Source: Dyadobacter luticola
GTDB lineage: Bacteria > Bacteroidota > Bacteroidia > Cytophagales > Spirosomataceae
Length of the DNA stretch: 64,000 nt
NCBI RefSeq assembly: GCF_005860805.1
Contig: NZ_VCEJ01000005.1
Location: 868,001-932,000 of the forward strand
Direction: 5' to 3'
The translations under genes and the position numbers were made by a program. Shown in pieces: positions 17,744 through 27,254 of this stretch (its first letter is position 1; each line of letters opens with the position of its first letter). Below the pieces are notes generated by a model, which worked only from the letters and a program-made list of their open reading frames with translations, did no database searches and was not told where the DNA came from.

Positions 17744-20125
17744 GTGAACAAAATACCCGAGTTCGACCAGCCCGCTCCGAAAGAAGGTTCGGGGCACTAC
17801 CCGGCTGACGACAAAGAAAGCAGGTTCAGAAATGTCATGAAGCAGGCTCCGGTAGGAATCGCCATCCTTCGGGGTGACGATTTCACTGTTGAAATGGCCA
17901 ACGATTCGTACCTGAATGTTGTCGACCGGACCGAAGAAGAGTTGGTCGGAAGGTTACTTTTCGACGTGCTGCCTGAGGTCAGGGAATATGTCGAACCTAT
18001 CCTGAATAATGTTCTCAAAACTGGCATACCCTATCATGGAAATGAGTTTGAGGTAACGCTTCGCCGCTTTGGGCAGCCCCAGCAATGTTATTTTAATTTT
18101 GTATATCAACCCCTGCATGAAGAAACCGGCGAGGTAACGGGTATCATCGTCGTCGCTACGGAGGTGACCGAGCAGGTACTTTCCAAGCAGGGACTTGTGC
18201 GAAGTGAAAACCAGTTTCGTAACCTGGTGACCCAGTCGCAATTTGCCAAGGCCATTTTCAAAGGAGAAGATTTTATTATCAGCATTGCCAACGAAACAAT
18301 GCTGAAAGACTTGTGGCGCAGGGAGTTGCACGAGGTGGTCGGACGGAAGCTGCTGGATGTTTTTCCGGAGCTGAGCGACCAGAAGTTTGTGAAAATCCTG
18401 AAAGACGTCTACCAAAAAGGTAAAATCTACCGTGAAAATGAGGCCCTGGCGTATGTCGATGGGCCTGACGGGATCAAAAAGTTCTACCTGGATTATCAGT
18501 ATGCGCCGATGTTCGAAGTGGATGGAAGCGTGTCGGGTATTATGGTGTCTGTCAATGATGTAACTGAAAAAGTGCGTTTCCGGCAGCAGATTGCCGAGGC
18601 GGCCGACAGGCTCTCACTCGCGACGGACGGTACCAAGCTGGCAACCTGGGATTTGAACCTCCAAACATTTGATCTGATACATTCGGGAAGGCTGGCGTCT
18701 ATTTTTGGTTATCCCGAAAGTACAGTCTTCACGCATTTTGAACTGCGTGACCGGGTGCATCCCGACGACCGCCGGGACATTGTGGAGCCTGCATTTAAGT
18801 TTGCCCTCGAAAACGGTACCTACTACTACGACGCCCGGATCATTCACCCCGACAAATCGGTGCATTGGGTGAGGACGCAGGGGAAAGTGTTATATAATGA
18901 TGACCACGTGCCGCACCGGATGCTGGGCACGATGATGGACATTACCGACCGGAAGCAGGCGGAGCTGGCATTGAAAACCAGCGAAGGGAAGTTCAGGACG
19001 CTGGCGGATTCTATGCCGCAGTTTGTCTGGACAGGCGATACGGAAGGTCATCTTAATTATTTCAATCAATCGGTTTACGATTATTCGGGGCTTTCCTCGG
19101 AGAAAATTCATGGCGAAGGCTGGCTGCAAATCATACATCCCGACGACCGGCCGGAACACCGGAGGCTTTGGCACCATTCTGTCGAAAATGGGGTGGATTT
19201 TCTGGTAGAGCACCGTCTCCGGCGTTTTGACGGAGAATACCGGTGGCATTTGAGCAGGGCAATCCCTCAAAAAAATGCGGATGCTGCGATTCAGATGTGG
19301 GTGGGCACGAGTACCGACATTCACGACAGCAAGATGTTCATCGACCAGTTGGAGGCCAAAGTTCAGGTGAGGACCAATGAGCTGACGATTGCCAACAATG
19401 AGCTGATCCGCACCAATATGGAACTGGCGCAATTTGCGTACGTAGCGAGCCACGATTTGCAGGAGCCACTGCGCAAAATCCAAACTTTCGCGACTCGTAT
19501 ACTGGAAACCGAAAGCGCCAATTTATCTGATCGCGGGAAGGATTATTTCAACCGGATGCAGGCTTCGTCCACCCGGATGCAGCAGCTGATCATTGATCTG
19601 CTGGCATTTTCACGGGCCAATGCGGTGGAAAAGCTTTTTGAAGAAACAGATCTGAATGTAGTACTCAAAAATGTGAAGGAGCAACTGAATGAGTTGATTC
19701 TGCAAAAAAGTGCGGTGATAGTCAGCGAAACATTGCCAGTCAAAAGTGTGATCGTCTACCAGTTTGAGCAGCTTTTTATGAATTTGATTGCCAATGCGCT
19801 TAAATTCACAAAGCCGGGTATCGCGCCGGTGATCAACATTCGGTCGGGGCGTGTGGATGGGCAGCTGGTTTTGCTACCGGAGGCTGATCACAATAAAACG
19901 TACGAATTTATTTCGTTTACGGATAATGGTATCGGCTTCGAACCGCAGTTCAAAGACCGGATTTTCCAGGTTTTTCAGCGGCTTCACAGTCGCAGCGCAT
20001 TTGAAGGAACAGGGATTGGTCTGGCGATTTGTAAAAAAATTGTGGACAACCACAAAGGGCTGATCGACGCTGTGGGCAAGCCAGGGATCGGCGCTACATT
20101 TATCATCTATCTGCCTGTCGACTAG
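17744..20125 (+). CDS. Four-PAS sensor histidine kinase
   Basis: A 793-residue soluble kinase starting with GTG. Four PAS/PAC units lie at about 25-145, 155-275, 285-405 and 415-530; units three and four contain the HPDD motif typical of PAS_3 folds. A coiled segment (about 530-560) leads to the phospho-acceptor H570 in YVASHDLQEPLRKIQ, a HisKA type common in phytochrome-like kinases. The ATPase domain (about 670-793) has NLIANALKF, FTDNGIGFEP and GTGIGLAICKKI. The CheY-like gene upstream is the likely target. The 3' end overlaps the convergent EamA gene by 23 bp. Confidence 0.95.
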   Translation: MNKIPEFDQPAPKEGSGHYPADDKESRFRNVMKQAPVGIAILRGDDFTVEMANDSYLNVVDRTEEELVGRLLFDVLPEVREYVEPILNNVLKTGIPYHGNEFEVTLRRFGQPQQCYFNFVYQPLHEETGEVTGIIVVATEVTEQVLSKQGLVRSENQFRNLVTQSQFAKAIFKGEDFIISIANETMLKDLWRRELHEVVGRKLLDVFPELSDQKFVKILKDVYQKGKIYRENEALAYVDGPDGIKKFYLDYQYAPMFEVDGSVSGIMVSVNDVTEKVRFRQQIAEAADRLSLATDGTKLATWDLNLQTFDLIHSGRLASIFGYPESTVFTHFELRDRVHPDDRRDIVEPAFKFALENGTYYYDARIIHPDKSVHWVRTQGKVLYNDDHVPHRMLGTMMDITDRKQAELALKTSEGKFRTLADSMPQFVWTGDTEGHLNYFNQSVYDYSGLSSEKIHGEGWLQIIHPDDRPEHRRLWHHSVENGVDFLVEHRLRRFDGEYRWHLSRAIPQKNADAAIQMWVGTSTDIHDSKMFIDQLEAKVQVRTNELTIANNELIRTNMELAQFAYVASHDLQEPLRKIQTFATRILETESANLSDRGKDYFNRMQASSTRMQQLIIDLLAFSRANAVEKLFEETDLNVVLKNVKEQLNELILQKSAVIVSETLPVKSVIVYQFEQLFMNLIANALKFTKPGIAPVINIRSGRVDGQLVLLPEADHNKTYEFISFTDNGIGFEPQFKDRIFQVFQRLHSRSAFEGTGIGLAICKKIVDNHKGLIDAVGKPGIGATFIIYLPVD

Positions 20126-20972
20126 CGGGTTTCCTGAATGTGATGGCAATTCCAATGAGAATGATCAGTCCGCCGACGATCATTTGCAGGGTAACCTGCT
20201 CATGGATAAATGCCCAGGCAAATAACCCCGTCACAATCGCCTGACTGAGCAAGCTCAGCGAAACGCGTTTCGCATCCATTTGTTTAACAGCATAATTAAT
20301 TGTCAGCCAGCCAAGTAGCTGACATATAAGTCCCTGTACCAAAAAGACAAACCAGATAGAAAGATCAAATCCCGCTACGGGTTGATCGAAAAACAGGCAA
20401 ATTGCAAAGAGATAAATGCTGGCGACGGCCATATTGATCGTCATGAAACTCACAATATCAATTCGGTTCAGGACCGTTTTGCTGATCAGCATGTAGGTGG
20501 CGTAAAGCATTCCCGACAAAATTGCGAGTCCGAATCCTTTATCCAGCTGCATTTCCGAAAATGCTTCCCAGCCTATCAAAATCACCATCCCAGCCAGGGC
20601 GACCAATGTTCCCAGCCAGAACCGGGCAGCAGGTTTGTCAGGCAAAAAAAGAAAAGTGCCGATGCCGACCCAAACCGGCGATAAGTTGGTCAGCAATGTG
20701 GCCTGGGTAGCATTGGAATAATGTATCGACAAATTCCAGACGGCGATGTCCGTAGCAAAAATGAGCCCGCAAAGACTAATCGGCAGCCACAAAGATTTCT
20801 CCGGCCAGGTAAATTTTCTGGTGATCAAAACATAGGGCAGGATCAGCAGAAAGCCAAAAAACATCCGGTAAAAAGCGGAGGTAATGCCGGAAACAGGCGC
20901 CCATTTGACCAAAACCGGGAAAATACTGATACTGAAAATTCCAATAACCAGACAGAGGCGGGGATTCAGCAT
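20103..20972 (-). CDS. EamA/DMT family transporter
   Basis: About 289 residues with ten predicted membrane helices in two EamA repeats; the second repeat is marked by SGMLYATYMLISK and the end by TLQMIVGGLIILIGI. Members of this drug/metabolite superfamily export amino acids, nucleosides or other small metabolites; the substrate here is not predictable. The start is set at the ATG at 20972, 7 bp after the stop of the old yellow enzyme gene; the longer frame to 21083 would overlap that gene by 104 bp. It is the last gene of a four-gene unit and its end overlaps the convergent kinase gene. Confidence 0.9.
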   Translation of the reverse strand: MLNPRLCLVIGIFSISIFPVLVKWAPVSGITSAFYRMFFGFLLILPYVLITRKFTWPEKSLWLPISLCGLIFATDIAVWNLSIHYSNATQATLLTNLSPVWVGIGTFLFLPDKPAARFWLGTLVALAGMVILIGWEAFSEMQLDKGFGLAILSGMLYATYMLISKTVLNRIDIVSFMTINMAVASIYLFAICLFFDQPVAGFDLSIWFVFLVQGLICQLLGWLTINYAVKQMDAKRVSLSLLSQAIVTGLFAWAFIHEQVTLQMIVGGLIILIGIAITFRKPASRQADR

Positions 20973-20979
20973 AGTGACT

Positions 20980-22053
20980 TTAATGCGCTGGTTTTGCGCG
21001 GTCGTATTGAACCGGCCAGGTAATGTCGTCACCGAGCTGATGTGCTGCATGCAGCGGAAAATACGGGTCGCGCAACAATTCACGCGCCATGACGATCAGG
21101 TCAGCCTCGCCATTTTGCAGGATATCTTCTGCCTGCTTCGCTTCCGTAATCAGGCCCACCGCGCCGGTAAGTGCGTTGGTCTCCTTTTTTATCCGCGCAG
21201 AAAAAGGCACCTGGTAAGAGGGGCCAACCGGGATTTTCTGATGGGCAGCTAACCCACCGGACGAAACATCGATTAGAGATACCTTAAGGTCCGTCAGGAT
21301 TTGAGCCAACCTGGTCGCTTCATCTGCATTCCAGCCGCCGTCAGCCCAGTCAGTTGCGGAGATCCGGACAAAAATTGGTAATTCCTCCGGCCAAACTTTT
21401 TTGATTGCTTCAATAATTTGGACGAAAATCCGGATGCGGTTTTCAAAGCTCCCACCGTAGGAATCGGTACGTTTGTTACTGAGCGGCGACAGAAACTGAT
21501 GTATCAGGTAACCATGCGCGGCGTGGATTTCAATTACCTGAAAACCAGCGGCCAATGCACGTGTGGCAGCTTCAGCAAAATCTGAAATTACTTTGTCGAC
21601 TCCATCCTGATCCAATTCGAGCGGCGCATCTTCTTTTTCATGAAACGGCACCGAAGACGCGCTCACAGTTTTCCAGCCACCCTGATCTAGAGGAACTTGA
21701 CCCCGGCCTTTCCAGGCGGGAAATGTGCTGGCTTTTCTACCGGCGTGTGCTAGTTGTATGCCTGCTACGGTTCCTTGTGCAGAAATAAAATCGGTGATCT
21801 GTTTCAGTTTTTCAATGTGCTCGTCTTTCCAGATGCCCAAATCTTCCGGGGAAATGCGGCCTTCCGGGGATACTGCCGTCGCTTCGGCGATGATCAAACC
21901 CGCGCCCCCTACGGCCCGGCTCCCCAGATGGACCAGGTGCCAATCATTGGCAAAGCCGTCCACAGCCGAGTACTGGCACATGGGGGATACGACGATGCGG
22001 TTTTTTAATGTAATGTTATGTAATTGAAGGGGAGTGAAAAGCTGAGAGGACAT
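20980..22053 (-). CDS. NADH:flavin oxidoreductase, old yellow enzyme family (YqjM/NamA-like)
   Basis: A 357-residue FMN enzyme with a TIM barrel. C26 in SPMCQYSA is the residue that tunes the flavin in the YqjM subgroup. Other family marks are DWHLVHLGSRAVGGAGLII, the substrate-binding HAAHGYLIHQFLSPLSNKR, the catalytic-loop sequence DSYGGSFENRIR, and the C-terminal DLIVMARELLRDPYFPL that binds FMN phosphate. It reduces activated C=C bonds of enals, enones or quinone-like compounds with NAD(P)H. The gene follows YwbE by 14 bp and precedes the EamA gene by 7 bp, so the group is probably co-transcribed. Confidence 0.95.
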   Translation of the reverse strand: MSSQLFTPLQLHNITLKNRIVVSPMCQYSAVDGFANDWHLVHLGSRAVGGAGLIIAEATAVSPEGRISPEDLGIWKDEHIEKLKQITDFISAQGTVAGIQLAHAGRKASTFPAWKGRGQVPLDQGGWKTVSASSVPFHEKEDAPLELDQDGVDKVISDFAEAATRALAAGFQVIEIHAAHGYLIHQFLSPLSNKRTDSYGGSFENRIRIFVQIIEAIKKVWPEELPIFVRISATDWADGGWNADEATRLAQILTDLKVSLIDVSSGGLAAHQKIPVGPSYQVPFSARIKKETNALTGAVGLITEAKQAEDILQNGEADLIVMARELLRDPYFPLHAAHQLGDDITWPVQYDRAKPAH

Positions 22054-22067
22054 AATGCAAATTGAAT

Positions 22068-22277
22068 TTATAATGAAGTATTGATGACTTTAACCCGGCC
22101 GATCTCGCCGTTTTCCAGCCGGACTTTGATGCCGTGGGTATGTACAGGGGCCTTGGTGAGGATATCTTTTACAATGCCGTGGGTTAATGTGCCGCTGCGC
22201 TGGTCTTTTTTAAGAACGATGGATACCGACAGTCCGGGCGCTATATTTTTTCTTTCGGTGCCTGATAATGAGGTCAT
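22068..22277 (-). CDS. YwbE family protein (DUF2196)
   Basis: A 69-residue basic protein made almost entirely of one small beta-barrel-like domain: NIAPGLSVSIVLKKDQRSGT, then LTHGIVKDILT, then THGIKVRLENGEIGRVK. These are the family-defining pieces of YwbE/DUF2196, whose fold resembles nucleic-acid-binding barrels; the biological role is not established. The start codon directly abuts the stop of the FUSC-family gene, which argues for translational coupling. Confidence 0.88.
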   Translation of the reverse strand: MTSLSGTERKNIAPGLSVSIVLKKDQRSGTLTHGIVKDILTKAPVHTHGIKVRLENGEIGRVKVINTSL

Positions 22278-24521
22278 TTAATGTTGAATGCTGACTGCTT
22301 TTATTTTTTGTAAAATTTTTATTTCGTCGATTGTGATGGTGCTGATCAATTCAAAAAGGCCATTAATGGTTTTAAGATCCGATAACATTTTCCGCGCCGG
22401 CGACTGGTCTGCCTTTTCGATCCCCAATTCCTTGATCTCCTTTTTTCGCTTCGCCAGGAGCTCTACGAGTTTCTGATTTTGCGGCAGCGATTCTCTGGAA
22501 ATTTCCATACTGTTTCCGACTTTACCTTCAATAATGTCAGTCGCCGCCTGTAACTGCCTGTCAATCTGCCGGATCATTATCTCAAACTCGACCGAAAATT
22601 CAGAATATTCCAATGTTTGCGCATAAGTCGACAGCGAGGCGATATAGGACGTCAGCATGTGGCTCGTCGCAACAAACTGGTGGTACTCTTCCATATTCAT
22701 CTGCTGGCGTTTCGGCTCGGACAGCATCTTCTGGAAATTATCAGAAAGGTTGGCCATCGCAATGATCGCATCTTTTCGCAACATTTTCAGATCGTTGATA
22801 TTGAGTTGTTTACCAGTAAACTTGGCGGCAACAATGTCAAAATATCTGCGATTTGCATTCAATGCTTCTTTCATGTACTGGTTAATCTGCGAATGTTCCC
22901 AAACTGGCAGCACAAATGAAGAAATCACATATGCAATCGCGGAACCGATGACGGTATCGACAATCCTGTCCTGTAAAACCGCCGTAACGTGCTGCGGGTT
23001 CAGAAAATTGAAAGAAAGGATCACGTACAGGGTAATGCTGGTGGAAGCGATAAAGTAATTGGTTTTTAAGAAGCTGTAAGCCAGTATCATCGTGACCATC
23101 ATCAGGATGAAAAGTACCGTATTGTCGTGGATCAGGTATAGGAATAAAAAACCGGTAATCACGCCCAGGAATGTTCCGCCGATCCGGTGAACATTGCGCT
23201 GCTTGGTAATGCTGAATGCGGGTTTCAAAATCACGGCGATGGTTAGTAAGATCCAGTAACCATGTCCAAGTTCGAAAAATAACGAAGCAATGTAACCCAC
23301 CAGAAGGCCCAAAGTAACACGCACAGCATGACGGAAGTGGCTGGATTTCAACGAAATGTTATCTAGTAGAATCCTCGGGTGATACTCCTGTTTCGGGACG
23401 AAATTTTCGGCCTCCACATTCAATGTAAAGCCTTCGCTCACTTCCGCATCGTAGGTCGTGGCGCGATGCAGCTTTTTCACCCGCTCGGTTACGTCCTGTA
23501 AACTATTAAGAATCTGACGAAGCATGATAAAATCCTCCATATTATCATGGTTCATTTTATACTCCCGCATCCGCTCGAAGGCACTCTGACATTTATTGAA
23601 AGCCTCATCCAGGTCATGTCGGGGATGGGAAGAAAAGCCACTCTGAATCGCCAGTCCGATCTGCTGGATTTCGGCGGCCAGCCAGGTAATATAAGTACCA
23701 AAAAGCCGCAGCACTTTGGTGTGGTCAAAAGCCCGGTGCAGGTTGGCGTAGTTTTGCTGGGAGTTAAGGATCCTTTCAAAAAGGTCGATGCTATCCAGAA
23801 ACATCAACATCAGAATGCGGCTCTTATTCGTCGATTCTGTAACAAATTCGCGGGTTTTAAATAGTATCTCCCGCAGATTTTCGTGGTTTTCGCGAAGTAT
23901 CACCTGCTGGTGGATCATGCGGTTGAAGAGCTCATCATAGTCCGGATTGGCGAAATAATAGTCCGCTTTGATGGAAAGCAGCTTGCCGAGTTGCACAAAA
24001 TTTTCTCCCAGCAATTGCTGTATCAGCTTGTAGGGAAGCAGTTTTTGCAAAACCATAAAAAGGACAAAATACCAGATGCCTCCCGCCGAAAAAATCGCAG
24101 CCGTCCGCAGAACCATATTTCCGCTCAGATGGTCGTCGATATTGAAGACAAAAACCAGCAGACAAATCAACCCAATGCTGTTAACGCGATTGCCATAAAC
24201 CCCGACAAGCGAGAAAAACATCCCGAAAACGATGATCTCAATAAATACGATAAAGTGTATATGTCGCAGAAAACCGGTAATGCAGGCCACGACAAAACAA
24301 GTAGCAATAGCAATAAGCAGCGAATTGCGGCGGCGGTGATAAGGCCCGGGATTGTCAGTACCACCAATGAGCAACGTACCCAGCGGAAACGCGATCATCT
24401 CACTCAAAACCCCATAATGCTGGAAAATCAAACTGGGTACAATCGCCCCGAGGGTCAAGCGAACCCCCGTTGAAAGGTAGTGACTTGATATAAATTTCTT
24501 AAACTCGTCGAGGTAATTCAT
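22278..24521 (-). CDS. FUSC family inner-membrane protein (YccS/YhfK-like)
   Basis: A 747-residue protein with the classical double layout of FUSC/YccS proteins: six hydrophobic helices near the N-terminus (about 20-150), a long soluble helical region (about 165-385), a second set of membrane helices (about 390-520, with SHFRHAVRVTLGLLVGYIAS and HRIGGTFLGVITGFLFLYLI), and a long soluble C-terminal region rich in helices. Relatives include the aromatic-acid exporter AaeB and fusaric-acid resistance proteins. It may export aromatic or lipophilic compounds. It heads a tight unit with YwbE, an OYE reductase and an EamA exporter. Confidence 0.9.
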   Translation of the reverse strand: MNYLDEFKKFISSHYLSTGVRLTLGAIVPSLIFQHYGVLSEMIAFPLGTLLIGGTDNPGPYHRRRNSLLIAIATCFVVACITGFLRHIHFIVFIEIIVFGMFFSLVGVYGNRVNSIGLICLLVFVFNIDDHLSGNMVLRTAAIFSAGGIWYFVLFMVLQKLLPYKLIQQLLGENFVQLGKLLSIKADYYFANPDYDELFNRMIHQQVILRENHENLREILFKTREFVTESTNKSRILMLMFLDSIDLFERILNSQQNYANLHRAFDHTKVLRLFGTYITWLAAEIQQIGLAIQSGFSSHPRHDLDEAFNKCQSAFERMREYKMNHDNMEDFIMLRQILNSLQDVTERVKKLHRATTYDAEVSEGFTLNVEAENFVPKQEYHPRILLDNISLKSSHFRHAVRVTLGLLVGYIASLFFELGHGYWILLTIAVILKPAFSITKQRNVHRIGGTFLGVITGFLFLYLIHDNTVLFILMMVTMILAYSFLKTNYFIASTSITLYVILSFNFLNPQHVTAVLQDRIVDTVIGSAIAYVISSFVLPVWEHSQINQYMKEALNANRRYFDIVAAKFTGKQLNINDLKMLRKDAIIAMANLSDNFQKMLSEPKRQQMNMEEYHQFVATSHMLTSYIASLSTYAQTLEYSEFSVEFEIMIRQIDRQLQAATDIIEGKVGNSMEISRESLPQNQKLVELLAKRKKEIKELGIEKADQSPARKMLSDLKTINGLFELISTITIDEIKILQKIKAVSIQH

Positions 24522-24654
24522 ACACTATTGTTTCCTGATAAATCATTCGCCGCGATTTCATTATCAAGCATTGACAGATCGGTTTACTTCAATGATAAGT
24601 AAAAACGTGTTCCATCAGGCACAAAGTGGCAAAAAAGATATTGATTTTCTCAGG

Positions 24655-26364
24655 TTAATTCACGGCAAACCGTTGGGTTTGTACTACACCGCTTTTCCGG
24701 GTGAGCTGCATAAGATATAATCCTTTTACAAATTTTTTGACTGAAAGATCCTCCTTGCGTAGGTTAGTGGTTTCATAAATCATCTTTCCCTGTAAGTCAA
24801 TAATTTTAAGCAAAACCACATCATCTTTATTTTCTACAGATAATATGTCCGAAACAGGATTCGGGTAAATAAGGGCAGCAGCCGGATCTAGGCCTTTAAA
24901 CATTACATGCTCAACTTTGCTGTACGCAAAACTTCCATCCAAATCGATCATTTTAAGCCTGTAATAATTTAAGTCATTGTTCGGTGTTGCGTGTATCCAT
25001 TGATAATTTACAAGCGAGTTGCTTTCGTTTTTAGCTGCTTGGTCACCCACCTTTTTCCAGGTTTTTGCGTCGGTACTGTGCTCTATTTCAAATGAAAAGC
25101 TATTGCTTTCTTGCGATGTTCCCCATTTCAGTAGCGCAGTATGATTTTCAGCAGAGGCCGTAAATTGGGTAAGCGTAACCGGAAGTGAACTACATGCTGT
25201 TTCTATCGCAGCTTGGCTTTGACATCCTGATCCATTGCCGCTGACAGTCGCTGTATTGTTACTTACATAAGCACAGACAGGAGCGATCGCGCAGGTAGTT
25301 AATTGAGGGTTGCTGGTTATCGTCAACGACTGGATTGTCAATGCAGCAACTCTCTCATTTGCACCCTTTCGACCACCGCTTTCAGTGCCGCCAAGACCGT
25401 CCAGACTATTCAATATGGGATTTTGTGTGATTAGCAATGAGCCTATGCTTGTTGCCCCTTCCAATCCGGATAGATTCGTCAGCAAAGGGTTACTCCTTAT
25501 GATCAGGTTGGTTACAGACTGCAGATTATTCAATCCGTTTAAACTCGTCAAGGCGGGGCTTTCACCGACTACAAGCCAATTTACATTCCTTAGAATTTCC
25601 AGGCCGGATAAGTCTGTTATCAAATCGTTACTACCAATATAAAGCTCGCTCAGGCTTGTCAGATTGTCTAAGCCGTTAAAACTGACCAGACTCTTATTAT
25701 AACTGACATTTATTTGCCACGACACCGATTGTAGCGCCCCAAGCCCAGAAAGATCTGGTAAAAGGTCGTTCTCTCCGATATTTATTCGGGCGACGCTGGT
25801 TAAGCTGGTCAATCCATTTAAGCTGGTAAGCGCATCATTTAATGTGATGGAAAGAAGGTCGGACACGTGGTCCAGCTTTCCTAAACCGGTGAGATCTGGC
25901 AATAAAATATTATCGGATATTGATATGCTTCTGGCAGATGTTAAATTATCAAGTCCTTTAAGACTAATAAGACTGTTGTTGGACCCGATGCTCAGAGTAG
26001 TCGAAATATTGGTAAGCCCCTCCAAACCCGAAAGGTCTGTTAATAAGCTATTATTGATTATCAATAAATTTTTTACACTGGTCAGTTTTTCCAGACCTTT
26101 CAAACTGGGAAGGCTTGGACTATTTTGGATAGTGAAATTACCGTCAAAAGTAATAATGTTCCCTAGTGGGCTTAGGTCCGTAATGCCTGTTCCAATAACA
26201 GTTACATTACCTTGAACCGCAGTGCAGGAAGAGCTGAAAGAATTGACCTCTGATTGTGTTGTCAGACGTAGATTCGTGAACGTACACGTTCCGGCATCGG
26301 CAATGGTCAGGGTAGCAGCGTTGAGTAAAACAACCTGAATGAGTGTAAATAGAGCTTTCGTCAT
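24655..26364 (-). CDS. Secreted leucine-rich repeat protein with T9SS sorting domain
   Basis: About 569 residues from the ATG at 26364 (a GTG at 26391 is in frame). A signal peptide (ALFTLIQVVLLNAATLTIADA) is followed by about ten leucine-rich units of 23-25 residues, alternating between an L-x-D-L-S-G-L type and an L-x-S-L-N-G-L type; this resembles receptor-L-like solenoids. A linker with cysteines follows, then a beta-sandwich (LTQFTASAENHTALLKWGTS) that is common in Bacteroidota surface proteins. The last 75 residues are a type A sorting domain (YPNPVSDILSVENK near its start and FVKGLYLMQLTRKSG near its end), which directs export by the type IX system. A role in adhesion or ligand binding is an inference. 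Confidence 0.9.
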   Translation of the reverse strand: MTKALFTLIQVVLLNAATLTIADAGTCTFTNLRLTTQSEVNSFSSSCTAVQGNVTVIGTGITDLSPLGNIITFDGNFTIQNSPSLPSLKGLEKLTSVKNLLIINNSLLTDLSGLEGLTNISTTLSIGSNNSLISLKGLDNLTSARSISISDNILLPDLTGLGKLDHVSDLLSITLNDALTSLNGLTSLTSVARINIGENDLLPDLSGLGALQSVSWQINVSYNKSLVSFNGLDNLTSLSELYIGSNDLITDLSGLEILRNVNWLVVGESPALTSLNGLNNLQSVTNLIIRSNPLLTNLSGLEGATSIGSLLITQNPILNSLDGLGGTESGGRKGANERVAALTIQSLTITSNPQLTTCAIAPVCAYVSNNTATVSGNGSGCQSQAAIETACSSLPVTLTQFTASAENHTALLKWGTSQESNSFSFEIEHSTDAKTWKKVGDQAAKNESNSLVNYQWIHATPNNDLNYYRLKMIDLDGSFAYSKVEHVMFKGLDPAAALIYPNPVSDILSVENKDDVVLLKIIDLQGKMIYETTNLRKEDLSVKKFVKGLYLMQLTRKSGVVQTQRFAVN

Positions 26365-26569
26365 GATTTGATCTTTATAAACGTTTTTCACTTAGCAAAG
26401 GTTGAATGTAATTCATCTAAGAGTCACATTCAATATAACTGTATTGTTAATTTGTAAAACTTATTATACGCATCGGAGAAGTACTTTAACGTTTTTAGCT
26501 AATGGAAATGTTTGGGTAGTTGAGCATTTTCACGCATTCTATATTTTTCTACTTAAACTATCAAGACAC

Positions 26570-26600
26570 AAAAAAGGCCGCCCCTATGCAGGAGCGGCCT
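26570..26600 (-). terminator. Intrinsic terminator after ferritin gene
   Basis: AGGCCGC at 26575-26581 pairs with GCGGCCT at 26594-26600; the minus strand then runs into at least six T residues. It lies 21 bp past the ferritin stop codon. Confidence 0.8.
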
Positions 26601-26621
26601 AAAATTCAATATTCTAGTTTC

Positions 26622-27146
26622 TTAATTATCAGATCCGATTTTCAAGATCGCCTTATCTATCATATACAACCCAGTACCATCTTCACCGATCATATCAAAT
26701 AGTTCAAGTGCGTGGCGGGCGTTGTCTTCTTCTTCTGTTTGCTCTTTTACAAACCATTGCAAGAAATTTTCGGTTGCATAGTCCTCTTCCTTGCGTGCCT
26801 GGGTTACAATGCGGTTGATCGATTGTGTTACTGCGATCTCACCTTGCAAGGCTGCTTCGAATACACTTCTAAATGTGGCATATTCCTGTCTCACCGCTCC
26901 GATTTCGGGAGAAATGGCAGTGCCACCCACGTACATCAGGTAATTGAAGATTTTTACCATGTGCTCTCGCTCTTCATCCGACTGCTTCATGAAGTACTTG
27001 GCAGAATTACGGAATCCGTTGCGATCACACCAAGATGCCATCGCCATATATTTGGAAGAAGCCTCAGCTTCCATTTTAACCTGGTTGTTCAGGAGTATTT
27101 CTATCTCCTCTTTGAGGGAAGTTCTTTGTCTCAGTAAGTCTTTCAT
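26622..27146 (-). CDS. Ferritin
   Basis: A 174-residue non-haem ferritin that stores iron as ferric oxide in a 24-subunit shell. Four-helix-bundle and ferroxidase-centre marks are visible: LLNNQVKMEAEASSKYMAMA with its glutamate ligands, QSDEEREHMVKIFNYLMYVG with the E and H ligands, and WFVKEQTEEEDNARHALELF. The start at 27146 (MKDLLRQRTSL) matches bacterial ferritins; the longer frame to 27179 would run into the promoter. The gene is monocistronic with its own promoter and terminator. Regulation by iron or redox state is likely from the family, but no known operator was recognised. Confidence 0.95.
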   Translation of the reverse strand: MKDLLRQRTSLKEEIEILLNNQVKMEAEASSKYMAMASWCDRNGFRNSAKYFMKQSDEEREHMVKIFNYLMYVGGTAISPEIGAVRQEYATFRSVFEAALQGEIAVTQSINRIVTQARKEEDYATENFLQWFVKEQTEEEDNARHALELFDMIGEDGTGLYMIDKAILKIGSDN

Positions 27147-27176
27147 GATACTTGCGATTATTTGAGTTAGCAATTG

Positions 27177-27207
27177 CAAATATCATGCGAAAGTTCAGCA
27201 ATCCAAA
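27177..27207 (-). promoter_or_regulatory. Ferritin promoter
   Basis: On the minus strand TTTG (27204-27207), a 19-bp spacer and GATATTTG (27177-27184), one mismatch from TAnnTTTG. The transcript would start near 27173, giving a leader of about 27 nt. Confidence 0.5.
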
Positions 27208-27254
27208 TTTGAAAGGAAATTTGGAATTGGTCTAAGATGATCTAAATGAGCTAT

